Below, in pieces: positions 11,970 through 25,286 of a stretch of DNA of 64,000 nucleotides. The notes beneath the pieces were generated by a model. It saw only the letters and a program-made list of their open reading frames with translations. It made no database searches and was not told the origin of the DNA. Position 1 is the first letter of the stretch, and each line of letters opens with the position of its first letter. Origin of the DNA: Marsupella aquatica (Eukaryota; Marchantiophyta). The position numbers and the translations under genes were made by a program. The stretch is taken from the NCBI GenBank assembly GCA_973895155.1, contig OZ316892.1, forward strand, positions 9,114,001 through 9,178,000, in the 5' to 3' direction.

Positions 11970-13440
11970 CCCTGGACCGTCAGCATGCATATCAAGAACT
12001 ATAATACACACTTGCGCCACTTTTTAGAGTGGTAAATTTGCAGGGCACAAAAATAAAATAATCTGGTCAATGGTAAGCAAGAAAGCCAAAGTGAATTGAG
12101 TTTAGTGTGAATCACAAAAAGTTGCACCAGTGCCCAAGACAAGCAAAAATAATCACAACAGACACCCAAAAAAAAAAATAGTGAGACTTTAAATAACACA
12201 ATGCACAAGGATCAATCCACGTAGATTAAGGAGGATACATCCATGCAAGTATTGTACATACTCACATGCAAGTTTGTATTGACCATATTCATTTTACATA
12301 TTCAATATTGTGTGCATCATAATTTTGTGTAATAATGGTAAGAGTAGTTTAACTAATAATATTTTAGTACTAGATCAATAAAAAAGCTATTCTCCCAATA
12401 TTTGTGGTGATTTTTACAATCATTTGCAGTGTCATTTTCAATGTCAAAAACAAAAGTAAATAAGGCCCAAAGACATAGTGAAGCGCATGGTGTTGATGGC
12501 AAGGTGTCGGGTGAGGGGCACACTCACAATGTACTAGCTAGGGTAGCCCCTTGATCTCACATGGGTGGGGAGGGGGAGCGGCGAACGAGTGGAGTGATGG
12601 TGAATGTGAAAAAGAGAAGACTAAAAATAGGAAAATGGGGACGTTAAGGTTTAAAAGGAACATAAGAGAAAAAAAGGAAGAAAAATGAAGAAAAAGGCAC
12701 CTCTCATTTTGTTATGCTTTTGTGATTGTCATAACCAGTCTTTTGTGTAACGACATCTTTTATTCAAGAAGATTTTTGTGCAAAGAGAAAAAAGAAACAA
12801 AGAAAAGTGAACTTTTGTGGCTGCCATAGCCACTATTTTGCACAATGATATCTTTCACCCAAAAGCTTTTGTGCAATAATATATTTTAGCAATTTTTTAT
12901 TCAACTATATATATCTTTTGCACCACGATCTATTTCTCAACAACATCTTTAACCAAACAATATATTTTATGCAACACACGGGGATTGAAAGGATACCATC
13001 AAGGATACCGTGCGACAGAATGGTCATCTTTGCTAAACCTGAAACTGATAATATAATGGTGCGCTAATTATTTAAAGAGTGGTAGTCATTCTAATGCAGG
13101 GGCATTTTGGGTAAAAAAAGAAAAACAAAGAAAAAGACTCTCTCTTTCTTTCCTTGACTTTTTATTTCATAAATTCTTTGGCCGCCTTAATTATAACTTG
13201 ATGATTGTCACGGGTGTTAAAATGACTTTAGTTTTTCACCTACAAGCTAGGCAACTAGAGAATGAGGAGACATGAAAGAACACAAGCCTTAATATTTCAT
13301 ATTAAGGTCAAAGCAAGCTTGAGGGGTAGTGAAAAATCTCTCATTTTTTCCACAAAAGACATAATTCTTGTCCATATTCCATGAATATTTCATAATGACC
13401 AAAATGTGACATAGAATGGTTATGATTGCTTGGAATTTTT
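11970..13440. other. AT-rich insert unique to copy 2
   Basis: Absent from copy 1 at the corresponding place. It contains a degenerate duplication (about 12712-12790 and 12812-12880, both with 'cttttgtg' and 'catctttcac' or similar) and long A/T runs. I found no terminal repeats or coding exon. It may be a degraded mobile element. Confidence 0.45.
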
Positions 13441-13976
13441 TTTAGGTTAGATATATATTGCATGCCAAGGCTTTGGAAGTGCGCACATTCAACATTATAT
13501 ATCCAGCCCTGGCTACCCAGAAACGTCACACCCTAGCTGTCTACTCCTGAAATGAAACTTATGCCAATACATTGGTATTTTACTCTTTGCGACCAACTCT
13601 TGGTGTTAAAGAACAAGGCCTTGCTGGCCTCTTGGCTGGACTTCCCGTGAGTCCTACAAGCTAGAGTTTTGGGGCCCTGTCTCATTGAGAGGAGTTATGG
13701 TGCGCCACAGATTTTGACTCCAGGGCCTCCAAATATAGGGTTTTAGTTTTATTCCTTTTCCACATGTATAAAAAAATTCTCTTTGAGTTCAAAATTTTTA
13801 AAAGTGGAAAAGCTGGTGGAAAACCAGTGTTTCCAGAATTTTTTTCTATAGACCTACCTCTTATACAGCTTATACAAGATTTGCATACCCTCAACGTACA
13901 TTCTTTCATCTGGTTCCTCACTCACAAGCCTTAACTTTTCAGCTCCGTTCACTCATGGGGTAGTCAAAGTTAAAAT

Positions 13977-14138
13977 GGATTAAAGATTGGTGATCTGGTA
14001 TCGATCAGCAGTTGCTTGCGCGGACAGCTGAACGCCTTGTTGGACTGCGCAGAACGTGGATTAGAGACTTGTGATCTGGCATCGACCAGCTGTTGCTTGT
14101 GCGGACAGCTGAACGCCTTGTTCGACTGCTCAGAACGT
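13977..14138 (+). repeat. 81-bp tandem duplication upstream of gene 2
   Basis: Two 81-bp units corresponding to 6038-6199 upstream of gene 1 and nearly identical to them, so the doubling predates the large tandem duplication. Confidence 0.7.
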
Positions 14139-14183
14139 GCGAAATCAGCCAATTGTTCATATCCAAACTTCCTGACTCCCGCG

Positions 14184-14191
14184 TACATAAA
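14184..14191 (+). promoter_or_regulatory. TATA-like box of gene 2 (TACATAAA)
   Basis: Same TACATAAA variant and same spacing to the start codon as gene 1. Confidence 0.45.
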
Positions 14192-14366
14192 CACCACCTT
14201 GGTCCGCAGACTCCATTGTCTACTTTTCTCTCATTTTGTTTTCCTTGATTCTCTTAGCACCTCCTGTCGATCTCTTTGCTTTCTTACGCAGTGTAGTTTC
14301 TTCCCATTGTTAGACTTGGCACACTTTGAAGTTCTGCTTCTCTGTAGAAACAGCGAAGACGTAGCT

Positions 14367-15021
14367 ATGGCGAAAACAGGACTTGCATCTCTCTGCCTCC
14401 TCCTGGTCCTGGCAACCTTTGCAGTGTGTGCGCTTGGCCAGTCGCCCCGATATACCCTTGTTCACAACAGTGCTAGCTTCGACATTACACATCGTAAACA
14501 GGTTATACACGGTGATGGCTCTGAAACAATTATCCCCTTTTCCACGCTGGCGCAGGGCACCACGGAACAGTTCCAAATTCCTGTGGACGTGTCATGTGTT
14601 CGCACTTCGTGAGTTAGCTTAACTTCTCATTTTGTTGTTGTTGTCCTTGTGTACTTATTTCACACCATTTACGAACATTCTATGTAGCAAGTGACAGAGG
14701 GAGTCTAACTTTGCCTCAGAGTTAACACTATAATTAACACTATAACCCTTATTTTGCTGGTTTTTCTCGACGGTGCGATTTACCGTGCACTCTATAGATC
14801 GACCGCTTGACATGTCCCTTAACTGGTGGCGCAGGTACTTCCAGCTCTCTGCCAAAAACCTCGGTCAGGTCGTCCTCGACTGGTGCGACATTGGCATGAC
14901 AGTTGATTGTTTGCCAGAATGTTTCTGGATAATCGATGACACCGGATTCTCGGTTGCAAATTCTAAATCTGCTATTCTGCAATTTGTAGCTGCTTGGAAG
15001 ACGATGGATGAGCACGTTTAG
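14367..15021 (+). CDS. Small secreted protein, two exons (gene 2)
   Basis: Paralog of gene 1. Proposed exons are 14367-14608 and 14835-15021 (429 nt, 142 residues), with donor GTGAGT and acceptor GGCGCAG, phase 2. The signal peptide is MAKTGLASL... ending near CALG, followed by a mature region with four Cys. The intron matches gene 1 on both sides but is missing about 300 bp, including the 111-nt middle exon, between 'cggtgcgattt' and 'gcactctatag'. The frame is kept because that exon is symmetric. Regulation is probably like gene 1, since the 5' flanks are nearly identical. Function unknown. Confidence 0.8.
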
Positions 15022-15176
15022 TTGTGCTCAAAGAAGAAAACACTGGCGCATACTTACTTTAATATGCATACTGGATTGTGTTAGGAGGACAGTTTCAGTT
15101 AATCTGATAGACATCTGAGCTAGGAACGGTTTCTTGAATCTTCTTTATCATCACCTATCTTGTTCAGAGTTTCACA

Positions 15177-15182
15177 ATAAAA
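15177..15182 (+). terminator. Poly(A) signal AATAAA of gene 2
   Basis: Conserved position in the 3' flank shared with gene 1. Confidence 0.5.
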
Positions 15183-15251
15183 CAACCATTCCAGTGGATG
15201 TAAGACTTCGATATCGCGATCTCTTGTGAATCGCCCGGTAGATCTTACTGA

Positions 15252-15505
15252 AGGGCTTAACTTTGCTGCAACTGATATGTTTCTTTCTTGGCATGCTTTC
15301 ATTCGTGGTGTCTCACATTGACATTTGATTCATTACAAATTCCAATCCCCCGTTTGACACCACCCCGGTTCATAAGCTAGGGCTTAACTTTGCTGCAACT
15401 GATATGTTTCTTTCTTGGCATGCTTTCATTCGTGTGTCTCTCATTGACATTTCATTCGATCATTACAAATTCCAATCCCCAGTTTGACATCACCCCGGTT
15501 CATAC
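15252..15505 (+). repeat. Tandem duplication of about 125 bp in the gene 2 3' flank
   Basis: Two units start 'gggcttaactttgctgcaac' (about 15253 and 15381) and end near 'caccccggttcata'. Gene 1 has a single unit at about 7613-7740, so this duplication is private to copy 2. Confidence 0.65.
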
Positions 15506-17560
15506 TAATTAACTTTGATCCCTTAGTTTACAGTAACCCGCTTGCCTCATGGTTTTATGCTGATCGAAAGGTCTGGAGCATGTTGGGCTGGATATTAGGG
15601 AGGCGAATCTGTTCATAATTGATTAAGAGACAACAAACTTGAACTCTACTTAGCATCTTATCCAGAGTTAGTCCACTGGTTGGAGGCATAGATAGATCAT
15701 GTTAATGAGGGAGTTTTAGGGCCGATTTGTGAAAGTCGGCCCTAAGTTGGCTCTAAGTTGAGAGTAAACGTTTTGGTGTGATGAGGCTTAGTTCATTAAA
15801 AATCGGTGGTCGTCCGTCCCGACACTTTCTGTGCTATGATGGCGCGCTAATGTTGCTGTATTCAATCTTGAAGCTAAGTGTTTCGATATTAATATAGGTT
15901 TTTTGTATGGCTTTGGCTGGTCGCTCCAGTCCAGATCCCTATATAATGTTGCTGCATTCAATCTTGAAGCAAGTGTTTCGATTTCATTATAGCTTTGTTG
16001 AATATATGCATGTGGATACAAACGAATCTAATTGAAAGTCCACAATGAGAACAAGTCCTTGCTGGCCTTCCCATGAACATACACCAAACACAGTCTTAGA
16101 TCGAGGACTTCTACAGTACGAGCTTCAGAAGCAAATTTGGAAAATAGCAATCACAGATTCCCCCTCCCCGGCAAGAACTATACCGCAACCTCTCTGTCTA
16201 TAGATGTGTTGATCTTTAATGAGAGGTCGTCATTTGGAACTATTCGATCAGCTCTATAGAGACATATACATACGCGAGAAATCTCGATACCGGAAAACTG
16301 AGGAATAACGGGTAAAGGGGAATATGGGCCACCCGACTCCAGTCAAACAAATCAAGTGATCGGTGATACCACGTACTGAAATAGCAGAGACTGAGATACG
16401 TAGACTAAGATGGACCTGTTCTTAAAGCTATCGGGACATATTATTATCCTACGCTGAAGAATGCAACAAACCTACGGGAATCCCCTGAGGCAAAGGAACG
16501 GTGTTGTTGGTTTAATTACAATAACACCGCAGGAGAAAGTACAAATTCTGTAGTTGCAGAAACTAAATTTAGGTTGTAATCTGTTAAGTGGACAAAAATA
16601 TGTGGCAAGCCAAAAGCCAAAAAGCAGTATGCCGCCAGACTACCGATCCACTGCCGTTCAGTCCCGTGGCGATTCATAACAATACAAGCGGAAGGAACGA
16701 ATTTAACCTCACAAAAGAAGATGATCCCGATTATCGACTCAAGATTTTAATGCCTCGTGAAGAGCTCGGTCGGGCGTTCGCATCTGGACTCGGCGCGCAG
16801 TTACTCTATAAAGCTAATGCTAGACATTCTACCTGACAAATGCTTGCAAACGTGAATTCTACGGAAATTGTAGCCGATCAGACCGGCAGGCAACAATATT
16901 AGTCTCAGCCAGAGCTTGCCTTGCAAAGGTGGTGCTAAACTAGCTAGCTAGTTCGATCGGCAAGTCTACAGTTTCGATATGGTAAACAATGCCCCCTAAC
17001 AGCTCCACGCATCCCTCCCTCTCTCTCTCCGAATTGAGCATTGTGCGCTACCTTTGTTTACAAGGTCCATGGTTGTCAGTATAGTACTTTACCTGGCCCC
17101 TCCAGAGTAACCTAGCTTAGGAGGAGAGAATGTAGATCAAGTTGCCTTCCTCGGTATAAAGAAAGTTAAGAAAGATTGGAAGCATTGGTCACGAGCTTTT
17201 CCACGTGCGACATGTTTTTTTTGTCGGAAGGATTGGTCCATGAAGTTTCTGAACCTTCCGCGCTGACTCACTACAGGTCCTGGGCCGTCATACTGGGCTC
17301 ACTCAAAAAAACAAAGCACAACGTAGGGAAGCCAGCTTTATTGAAAAATCATAAAATTAATAATGGGGAAGAATGAGACTTCAACCTAAGGCAGGTTAGG
17401 AGTATAAAACACATGGATATCAAAACGCCAAACTGACAACTATTCGAACGATATCAGATTATAGATTGAAAATTTGTCTTCCTTTCCCCCCAAAACTGAT
17501 TTTTGTTGATACTGAGGAGATTTTCTCTAACATAACTTTAGGTTGGCTAAAGTAACTATA

Positions 17561-18201
17561 AATTTTACTTATGTGGTGCCACACAAGGCAAAACTGTCAC
17601 ATGCCCCTGGTAGGAAATCAAATTTATACTATCTTGTGTGCCTTTTTATCTAGCTTGACATTGGTATTCTTAAATCCTACTTTAAAAAAGACAACCCTAG
17701 AGAATTTGTATTTTCCTTTGTTAATAAGTGGGGTTCTGCCAATTTACTTGTGTTCAGACAGGAATTTTTAGACTTACTTACAAACACTAAAACTGCCCGT
17801 AAATTTTCAACCAGAGCATCAGTTTGGGCTACAAAAATGGTGTCAATGAATCCCAAATGGGTAATTGTAGTGATGCATGAATCATTACCTAATAAAACCA
17901 TTCTACAGTAAGTAATACAGGTTCTTGCACGGGTTCTTGTTCCTCTTAAAAGTCCCAGCCCAAAGACATCCACTACCTCATGAATTACTACATAGCATTC
18001 TGGAAAATTTTCCTAGCCTGTAGCAATATTGGGGTGTTCCACTTTAAATCACAACTATGAGAAACTCCTTATTTCAAAAGTGGGAATGTGTGCAATTCTA
18101 CCTCTTTGGGCGTTCTACTACTTCTTTGTTAAAATGATGGGAGAAATCTCAACAAAATGGGAATATATATGTCCCCCATGGGAAGGCGACAGATTTAAGT
18201 T
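17561..18201. other. Spacer, no gene recognised
   Basis: AT-rich sequence between the end of the tandem copy and the minisatellite. No repeat or coding signal that I can support. Confidence 0.4.
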
Positions 18202-18470
18202 GTACCATTTTGGGTGAAGGCATGTTAATATGAGGGTGGGGTACCATTTTGGGTTCAGAAGGCATGTTAATATGGGCAAGGGATACCATTTGGTGTCAAG
18301 AGACGTTAATATATATGGGGGCCGGGTACAATTTTGGGTGTAGGCATATATGTTAATACCAAGGCAGGGTACCATTTGGGGGCATGTCAAAAAGCACAAG
18401 GTGTACCATTTGGTGTCAACTCTACCTTAATATTCATGACGGCAGGGTACAATTTGATGTGAAGTTATCC
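18202..18470 (+). repeat. Degenerate minisatellite, about 42-bp unit, seven copies
   Basis: The core 'gtaccattttgggtg' or 'gtacaattttgggtg' recurs at about 18202, 18241, 18283, 18326, 18369, 18402 and 18447, with 'catgttaatatg' between cores. Spacing is mostly 39-45 bp. Non-coding. Confidence 0.75.
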
Positions 18471-18555
18471 TAATCCGTGCAAGTGTAATTGTTCAAATTG
18501 AATCAACTTGTATTTTTCAACTATGGCTTCATATGAGGACAGGTATTGTTAGACA

Positions 18556-19045
18556 GTGTTTGGGCTGGGTGAGCTTGCTTTCAATGTATTAGGCAACAAA
18601 CTGACAGGCATGTTAAATATACTGACTGTTGCAGGTCACATGCATGCCTTATTCCATGCCGTCAAGTGCACTCTTGGTGGACCAACACAAATTATGAAGG
18701 TGTTCGTGGAGAATGTCATCATACCTGATTTGCTCTTCAACAAGGTCAAGCCAGAGTGTGTTGCATGCTCTTTTGTGTATAATCTGCCATCATGCCGACT
18801 GAACCAAAGGAATGATGTTAGTGTCAATACAAATGTTTGCGCCTACAGAATGGGTTTGATTTCATCAACCCAAGAACCCAATAACAACATGCAAGTTTGG
18901 CAAGGTCATTCCTGCAAAGTTTATCATGGATTGCGACAATTTTGATGGCCATGGGAAACCGCTTCAAGAGCCAATGGTGCACATGCAAGCTTGGGTAATG
19001 CACAGACCCAATTGTGCCCGGGATTGTGCCAACAACAATAGTGGA
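18556..19045 (+). pseudogene. Unrecognised, apparently broken coding fragment
   Basis: A 129-residue open frame (18556-18945) contains GHMHALFHAVKC and FVENVIIPDLLF. From about 18890 the better-looking reading continues in another frame (MDCDNFDGHGKPLQEP and so on) to about 19045, as expected for a frameshifted old gene or a transposon fragment. I do not recognise the family, and no intron signals settle the structure. Confidence 0.25.
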
Positions 19046-22000
19046 GGAAAATACGCACAACAGCGCTATACAGGGCCCTCACATGAGGAGACGGTCTGAA
19101 TTCTGATATGGGAACAAATGCGCAACATGCCGAATTGCTTGGATGTGGATGCGATTAATGGTATGTCACTTCCCATACAGTATGGGATACACATTTGGTT
19201 GCAAATTAATTTGAACGCGGAGACTACATGAGCCAACTGGATTTTGTTTAAGCAGTTATTTAGGGACCCGGTGTATGATATACAATGCATATCCTTGCCT
19301 TGTGACTTTTTAAAAAATATTTTGAACTTTTAATCAGCAGTATTCCTCATGATGCAGACCAATAAAAAATTGAAAATACCTTGGATACACATGATCCTCC
19401 AAACTGGATTGGGGGATCCACTTTTTCCAATGAATTAACTCCAAAAATGCAATATTAATATTACAATGGATCCTTGCATCTATTTTTTCTGACCGACTCC
19501 AAAAATACTTTCAACAGAATCACACCTTGCCTTAGAGTTGACCATAGTTGGTTAGGGATAATCACAGTCGTGCAACATATTGGAATGACCACATGGATGG
19601 GCGATGTAAATTTTGGTTGATGTTTACATAGGTTTGGGCTTTTTGAGCGTCCAAAATGCCCGATTCCTTGTTACTTTCTTTGATTTTTTTCATAAGGGCT
19701 TTTTATAGGGCTTTTTCCTCAGGAATTCCCCCTCAAGAATCACTTAGAGTAAAACCCCTAAAACAAGAACAAACCAATGAAATTTGAAAAAATTATTAAA
19801 TAAAAACTTTAATTAAAAACACACTTGTACCCTTTATTATATGATTTTGACAAATTCTTAAATATCTTGCTAAATAAAAACACTAATATTTTTACCAAAA
19901 TTGGATGTCTAAATGGCCTTAGTATAGATTTTGATTATAATTATTATCTTGACAAGATTAAAAATGATCTTCATTTGTTTTCACTCCATTATAATAATCC
20001 AACAAGTGATTCCCCATAGGGAATGCCAATCCATATTGGACCAAATGTTCCCCTCGCGAATCACCTGTTGGATTCTTAGAACCAGGTGCAAACAAATGAA
20101 GGGTATTTAAAATCTTACCCAATTAATAATTATAATCATAAATTTGTAATGAAGGTGAGTTTTTATTCCTATTTAATTTTATAATTTCACTAAGGTTTTT
20201 TTTATTTGGTCAAAATATTATTTTTATTTCTATATGCAAGGGTATTAGCACATAGTGTATGCCGTGCGTCAGAAACAGATTGGTCCATGTGTCACTTGTT
20301 TAGTGTAGGTCATGTATTAGTAGTTTAATTTTTTAACAATGGTATTAGCGGTTAAGCAAGAACTATATATGTGCACTTGATTATGTCTTAGTACTGTAAA
20401 CTATACTTTATAAAGACACAAGGGGTTTTACAATGAGTTTCCAAAGTACGTACTTAAAAATGACTCAAAGGGTGTTTTTAATATTCATATTGAAAAATAT
20501 TTATTATATTTTTCAAGGGTATTTTAAATTTGTCATATGAAAATTAATGAGGGGTACGTAACATGTAAGTGTTCACAGGGGTATTAGTAGTTTTAGCCTA
20601 AATGATTCCCTAAGGACCATTCTTTGCCTTAGAAAATATTTTTGTCAGCTGGAAAAATGATGAGTGTATTCACACTTTTCTTCGATCAGTGTGTTGGAGG
20701 TGCATTAAGAAAGATATGGCCCAATTATTTTGACTTGTAGGTAAGCTTGTAACTGGGACTAGCAAGTTTGGCTTTGGGTTTGGTGTTGTCCATGGCTTAG
20801 CTTAGGTGATTATGGCTATCAATAGCTTAGCTTAAAGGTAACATTGGCCACGACTTGAATTAGATCAACTCGGCTTCAGCTTCCCGGTTGAGCTTAGGCT
20901 GGTCGGCCCTGGGATTTGGGCTAGCTTGAACTGGGGCCTGGGTACCATATGGTAGCTCAGGTTTGCTTCAACTTAGCCTAGGTTGGCAGGTTATTATGTT
21001 AGCAGGTAGTAGCTTAGTGCGGGGCCACCAATAGATCCAATCGGCGAGCCACTCGGATTAAGATAGATAGTTGGTTATTTAACTAGCTGAATTTGGGTTA
21101 GCAATGTCACTTGAGTTAGCTCGGTAGTTTGTATCCCCTCTTGGTTATAGGGGCATAACTTTGTCTGAATTTGACCAAATTGGCTATAATTCAGCTCGTT
21201 GGAGAGAATACAAGAACTAGGTGAGAAGAAGAATATCTAAGTCCATACATTCCTCTTTCAAAATACTATACCAACTACTTGAATGTTGACATTTGGCCCA
21301 CTGATATTATGACGCATTTCACTACTTATTAAGGTCCTTTTCCAAAAAATTATTTTTGACCAATTCATAATATTCAATAAATACACTACATTACTTACCC
21401 TTAGGCCCTTACTCTTAATATATAATTATGTGGAGTGCGTGCAAAATCTTGAAGACTTGTTTTTATAGATTTTGAGCTAATAATTATTAATATTACCGAT
21501 AACAAGACATTCACTGGAATTAATTTTACTGACTGAGGGCCCGACCCAGAAACAAAAGCCTGGATGGACTGGCACGTTTGCCCCGGTTATCCCCATGGAC
21601 TGTGATAGGGGACATACCATTTTACACCTAATCATGAGATAATTCAGCTGCAAATGGATGATAAATTCTCTCATAATTGTTCACCTATATTTATGTCAGT
21701 CTAAGAACATAATGTGCTAACCTCAAAGCCAAATTGAGAATGTAAATGGAATGGAGTGAAGATGCACATTTAAAATCTTCCGTAGCTCCAAAACGGCAAA
21801 GTACTCAAAGCGCTTTTTGTAGCAAGAGCAGCGCTATATGAAAAATATAATTTTTGGTAGCTTTGTTTCTAAAAACTTACTTGTAGTTTTCCTCTTAGAA
21901 ATTTCAGTAGCGCTCTCTGAAAAATTGAATTCATCAACAATACTCCCTCCAAAAATTCTCAAGTAGCTCTGTAGCAATAAATTAATAAAAAATACTATTT

Positions 22001-23237
22001 ATAACAAGAACAATGGTCTCTGAAAATAGTATTCCACAACAATGCTTATGCAAATTGGAATTTTCTTGGCTCCATAATGAAAAACATACTATAATATATC
22101 CTGGTAACAAGGGCAATGCACTCTATAAAAGTCAACATTATGTAAAAACATTTTTGGAAGTCATATAGTCATTCCGTAAAGTATCAATGCACTAGAATCT
22201 CAAGAAAATAGGTAGAACAATTGTAGTTCATTTATGAAAAATTGAACTTATTTTGGCTTTAGATTTGATCCCCTAATCCGCTTGGTGGGAATTTTTTCCT
22301 TGGTTCATGAGTCATTGTGTAACTACTTTAGTCCCCCTTTCTGTAGGATTTATAAACATATTTAAAAATATATTTTTGAGTGAATTACATTCATTTGGTT
22401 TTTACCATTGAGCAAATTACTTTAGGCAGTATGAGTAAAATGTGAAGCACTCAATCTACTCAAAATGTCATCTTCAAAGAAGGCTAGATAAGGTATTTAT
22501 ATAAGTACCTAAATGTGCTTTACATTTTATCTTTTTTATCAAACTCTAAAAAAATGCTTAGAATAACTGTGTGGAGGGGAAAGAGTAAGTTGGAAGAATG
22601 AACGTAGTCTTCAATTAAAGTGCTTTGGCCTCTGTCTATGTATCTTTAAGAAAAAAATGGTAACAAAGTTTATTGACAAGGGAAATACTGGGACAGAATT
22701 GATGATTTGGTTGCTTACTTTGCGTTTTTTGGACAGAAGAGTAAAAAACAATATGCAAGCATATTCTTACATTTTAGTCAAGTCCATGCAGGTTTTTTAG
22801 TCAAGTCCGGATTTTTTAGTCAAGTCCGGATGAGAGCTTCATGGACAACATGCAGGTCCATCCGGGCTTTAAGTTCGAGGGCCAATGGTTACTTACACAT
22901 CATGTTTACCATAAATATGTGGGTTGCATAGTTGTAACCAATTTCCAAAATTCACTCAAAATGAAAAATGACCATACACAACTTTTTATAGAAAACAGAA
23001 ATAACCGGCCGGGGAAATAACAAGGGGTAAAAGGGATGCGGTCATGATCAATGGGGGGTTCACTTGGGGGTTAAGTTACTAATTTTACTTGGAGTGAGGA
23101 CCCACATGGGGTATCCTTGTTTTTGTCTCCCTATTGTTTCATCATACTCAATACACTAATATTGAGTGTAGGTTGTTCTCTGTATGCTTGCATTAATTTT
23201 CTGTAGATTATTTGGATGAATTTTACTATAAAATTGT
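19046..23237. other. AT-rich spacer, no gene recognised
   Basis: Long A/T-rich stretch. About 20740-21130 is a low-complexity region rich in 'agcttagcttagg' and 'ggctt' words. About 21478-21545 and 22995-23100 contain pieces of a small dispersed sequence also found at 48690-48845. Nothing here supports a gene. Confidence 0.45.
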
Positions 23238-23241
23238 TTAA

Positions 23242-23273
23242 ATCACCACCCTATTCATTAAAACTGGAATTTC
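23242..23273 (+). repeat. Left terminal inverted repeat of the giant element
   Basis: Begins ATCACCACC, then shares CTATTCATTAAAACTGGAA with the complement of 58467-58496. TTAA precedes it. About 23310-23410 carries degenerate subterminal words (CCCCAAAAGCATACA, CCAAATATACAC). Confidence 0.7.
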
Positions 23274-23937
23274 TCTAGTCCAGAAGTTGACCTTCAAATT
23301 TATTATTTTACCCCCAAAAATTCTATAACTTGTTCCCCAAAAGCATACATTTTAGTGGCCAAATATACACTTTTTGAGGTCTAAAATTACAATTCTAATG
23401 CCCAAATTATTAATTAAATAATTCATATATCAATTATAAATACTTATTAATTAAAAGATAATAAAGTGTTCTTATTATATACAATATAAACAATGGAAAA
23501 ATAGAATAAGACAATATAATAAATTCAAATGACCCGTGATAACCAAGTTACACAAACAGGGAAGGTAAACCGGTGATGTATTATAAAAGTAAAAAACTTA
23601 TTTTTACAGGGTCGAGACCACGTCTGCCCCAATGCAGGCTCTAGATGGTTTTGATCGGTTGTTGAATGTATATCAATTACTATGTAAAAGTCTATGTCAA
23701 GATTATCTTGAGCCAAATGTAGGGTCCACATAATTTTGACCCATTGTTGAATCTATATCTTTAGCTATTCTCTTTGTATAGGGTCGAGACCCAAATAACC
23801 TTTTTTTGAGAACATATTTACAAGTAAAAGAGGATCAACAGCATCTAGACCCAAATGGATAGTACGCATAGCTTCACTCTTTTTTCTAGTAAGAATATGT
23901 ATATCTACAACTCACATCGACACTGTTCAGTGCAGGG

Positions 23938-24369
23938 TCAAGATAATCTAGACCCAAATCTCATGCTCCTCCACCCCGCAGAATTCATTGAGCAAGTAAA
24001 TCTAGACCCTGATGGGTCATATTTCATATTGCGATTGCAGAAATTGAGAGGCTTTATATTCCAGAACTTCGTGGTGAGGTCCCTACACCTCAGGACTTCT
24101 GAAAGAAATCCCCAATGATTGTCTCTGTAGGGTCCTGTATACTGATCTCCAATTAATGTTTTTGCAAGGTCGTTGATTGCCTCCTCCGTCAATTCCTCCA
24201 TTGGTGGTAATTGTTGCACTTCATTCTTGACATCCCAAGGAATTTTGTCCGCTTTGACATCCAAGACTGAATGGATAACAGAATGAACCCATACCATACT
24301 ACCCCATCGCTCTGTCAACAACGCATAAATGGCAACTTGTTGATCTCTGTCCGATAAAACATTTATCAT
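23938..24369 (-). pseudogene. Unrecognised coding segment downstream of the FCP1-like domain
   Basis: A 143-residue open frame on the minus strand with coding-like composition (DRDQQVAIYALLTERWGSM near the start). It follows the FCP1-like domain in transcription order and may be its C-terminal extension or the last exon. A GGGTCAAGATAATCTAGACCC-type variant of the element's palindromic word overlaps its end near 23936-23955 (truncated here). No family recognised. Confidence 0.4.
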
Positions 24370-24402
24370 AGACCACTTTGGATGATTGATAAAAAGGTAG
24401 TG

Positions 24403-24975
24403 CTAAAGATTGAAGGCATGATACAATTTCCTGAGCAGAGGCCACAGTATTTCTGGAAAGAATGTATCATCCGTGGAGTGATGCGAAAATGAGGAAGGAA
24501 ACAACCCACAATTCTCTGGATTTGCAAACCCCTTCATTGGAGTGTCATCAAGAAGGAGTGTATTAGTTTCATCGTATAATCCACCATAACGTTTCCAAAC
24601 AACCCTCAAATCCTTCAAATGAATATTTGCCTTCCCATCGGTAATGTCAAGCCTCTGGATTCCAGTATCGAATGTATCTTCTTGTGTGAGAATAAACTTG
24701 AATTGCTCTTGCTCTTCTTGACTGAAGATCAAATGAATCATTTCATTCGTCCTGGGTTTCCTTGCACAAGTCCAAATGGCAACATCAAATATTAACAAAA
24801 AAGCTGCGATTAAGAACTCGTGAAGATGGGACGTTGCTCAACATACATAAAGTTAAACCCTCCATGTCTCCCCGAGTGGACACCCTTGACACTTGTCGCA
24901 CTACGGCGCGGTCCGGAACTTGGCGTTTTGACAGAATCCCAACATATTTTGTTGAGGTCAAGAATAAATAGCTTC
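24403..24975 (-). pseudogene. FCP1/NIF-like HAD phosphatase domain, frameshifted
   Basis: Reading the minus strand, KLFILDLNKICW matches the first strand of plant FCP1-like phosphatases, where the usual DxDx(T/V) is DLN in many plant members. FDVAIWTCARKPRTNEMI and TNTLLLDDTPMKGFANP are typical motif II/III surroundings of NLI-interacting-factor phosphatases. The frame breaks once, near 24815-24822, between ...QRPIFT and FLIAAFLL, so the copy is a pseudogene unless an intron hides there. The exon start is likely just after TTTGTTTGCAG near 25015, and the intron upstream contains one copy of the GATC-centred palindrome. FCP1-type enzymes dephosphorylate proteins such as the RNA polymerase II C-terminal tail. 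With DLN instead of DxD, activity is doubtful. Confidence 0.65.
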
Positions 24976-25286
24976 CATCAGATCGGACCATGATGAAGTG
25001 GAGGCAAGGGTCCTGCAAACAAAAAAAACCAATGTTAGAATTGTGGGAGATAAAACAGAGGAATGCTCGAGACGATCTCAAGCATCACAAGTGAATGAAC
25101 AACAGTCAATGTCATCATACTTGTTGTTGGTTGAAGGCCAGTAGTTGAAGAAATCTTAGGACATCTTCGAAGATTATTGTCGACGCACTCCATAACTGGC
25201 AAGGGCCCGCCTATTTCTGTGAAGGTAGACATAATAATTTAGACGGCTGAATTTTAGGACTGTTCAAACTAACTTGGGTTTCAACC

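Larger units (their letters stand above)
10716..17560 (+). repeat. Tandem duplication, copy 2 (contains gene 2)
   Basis: Same order of blocks as 1621-10260. It includes R2 (10735-11960), the gene neighbourhood (13441-15990) and the downstream blocks 16280-16460 and 17283-17465. Relative to copy 1 it lacks the R1/R3 segment and carries the AT-rich insert 11970-13440. Confidence 0.75.
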
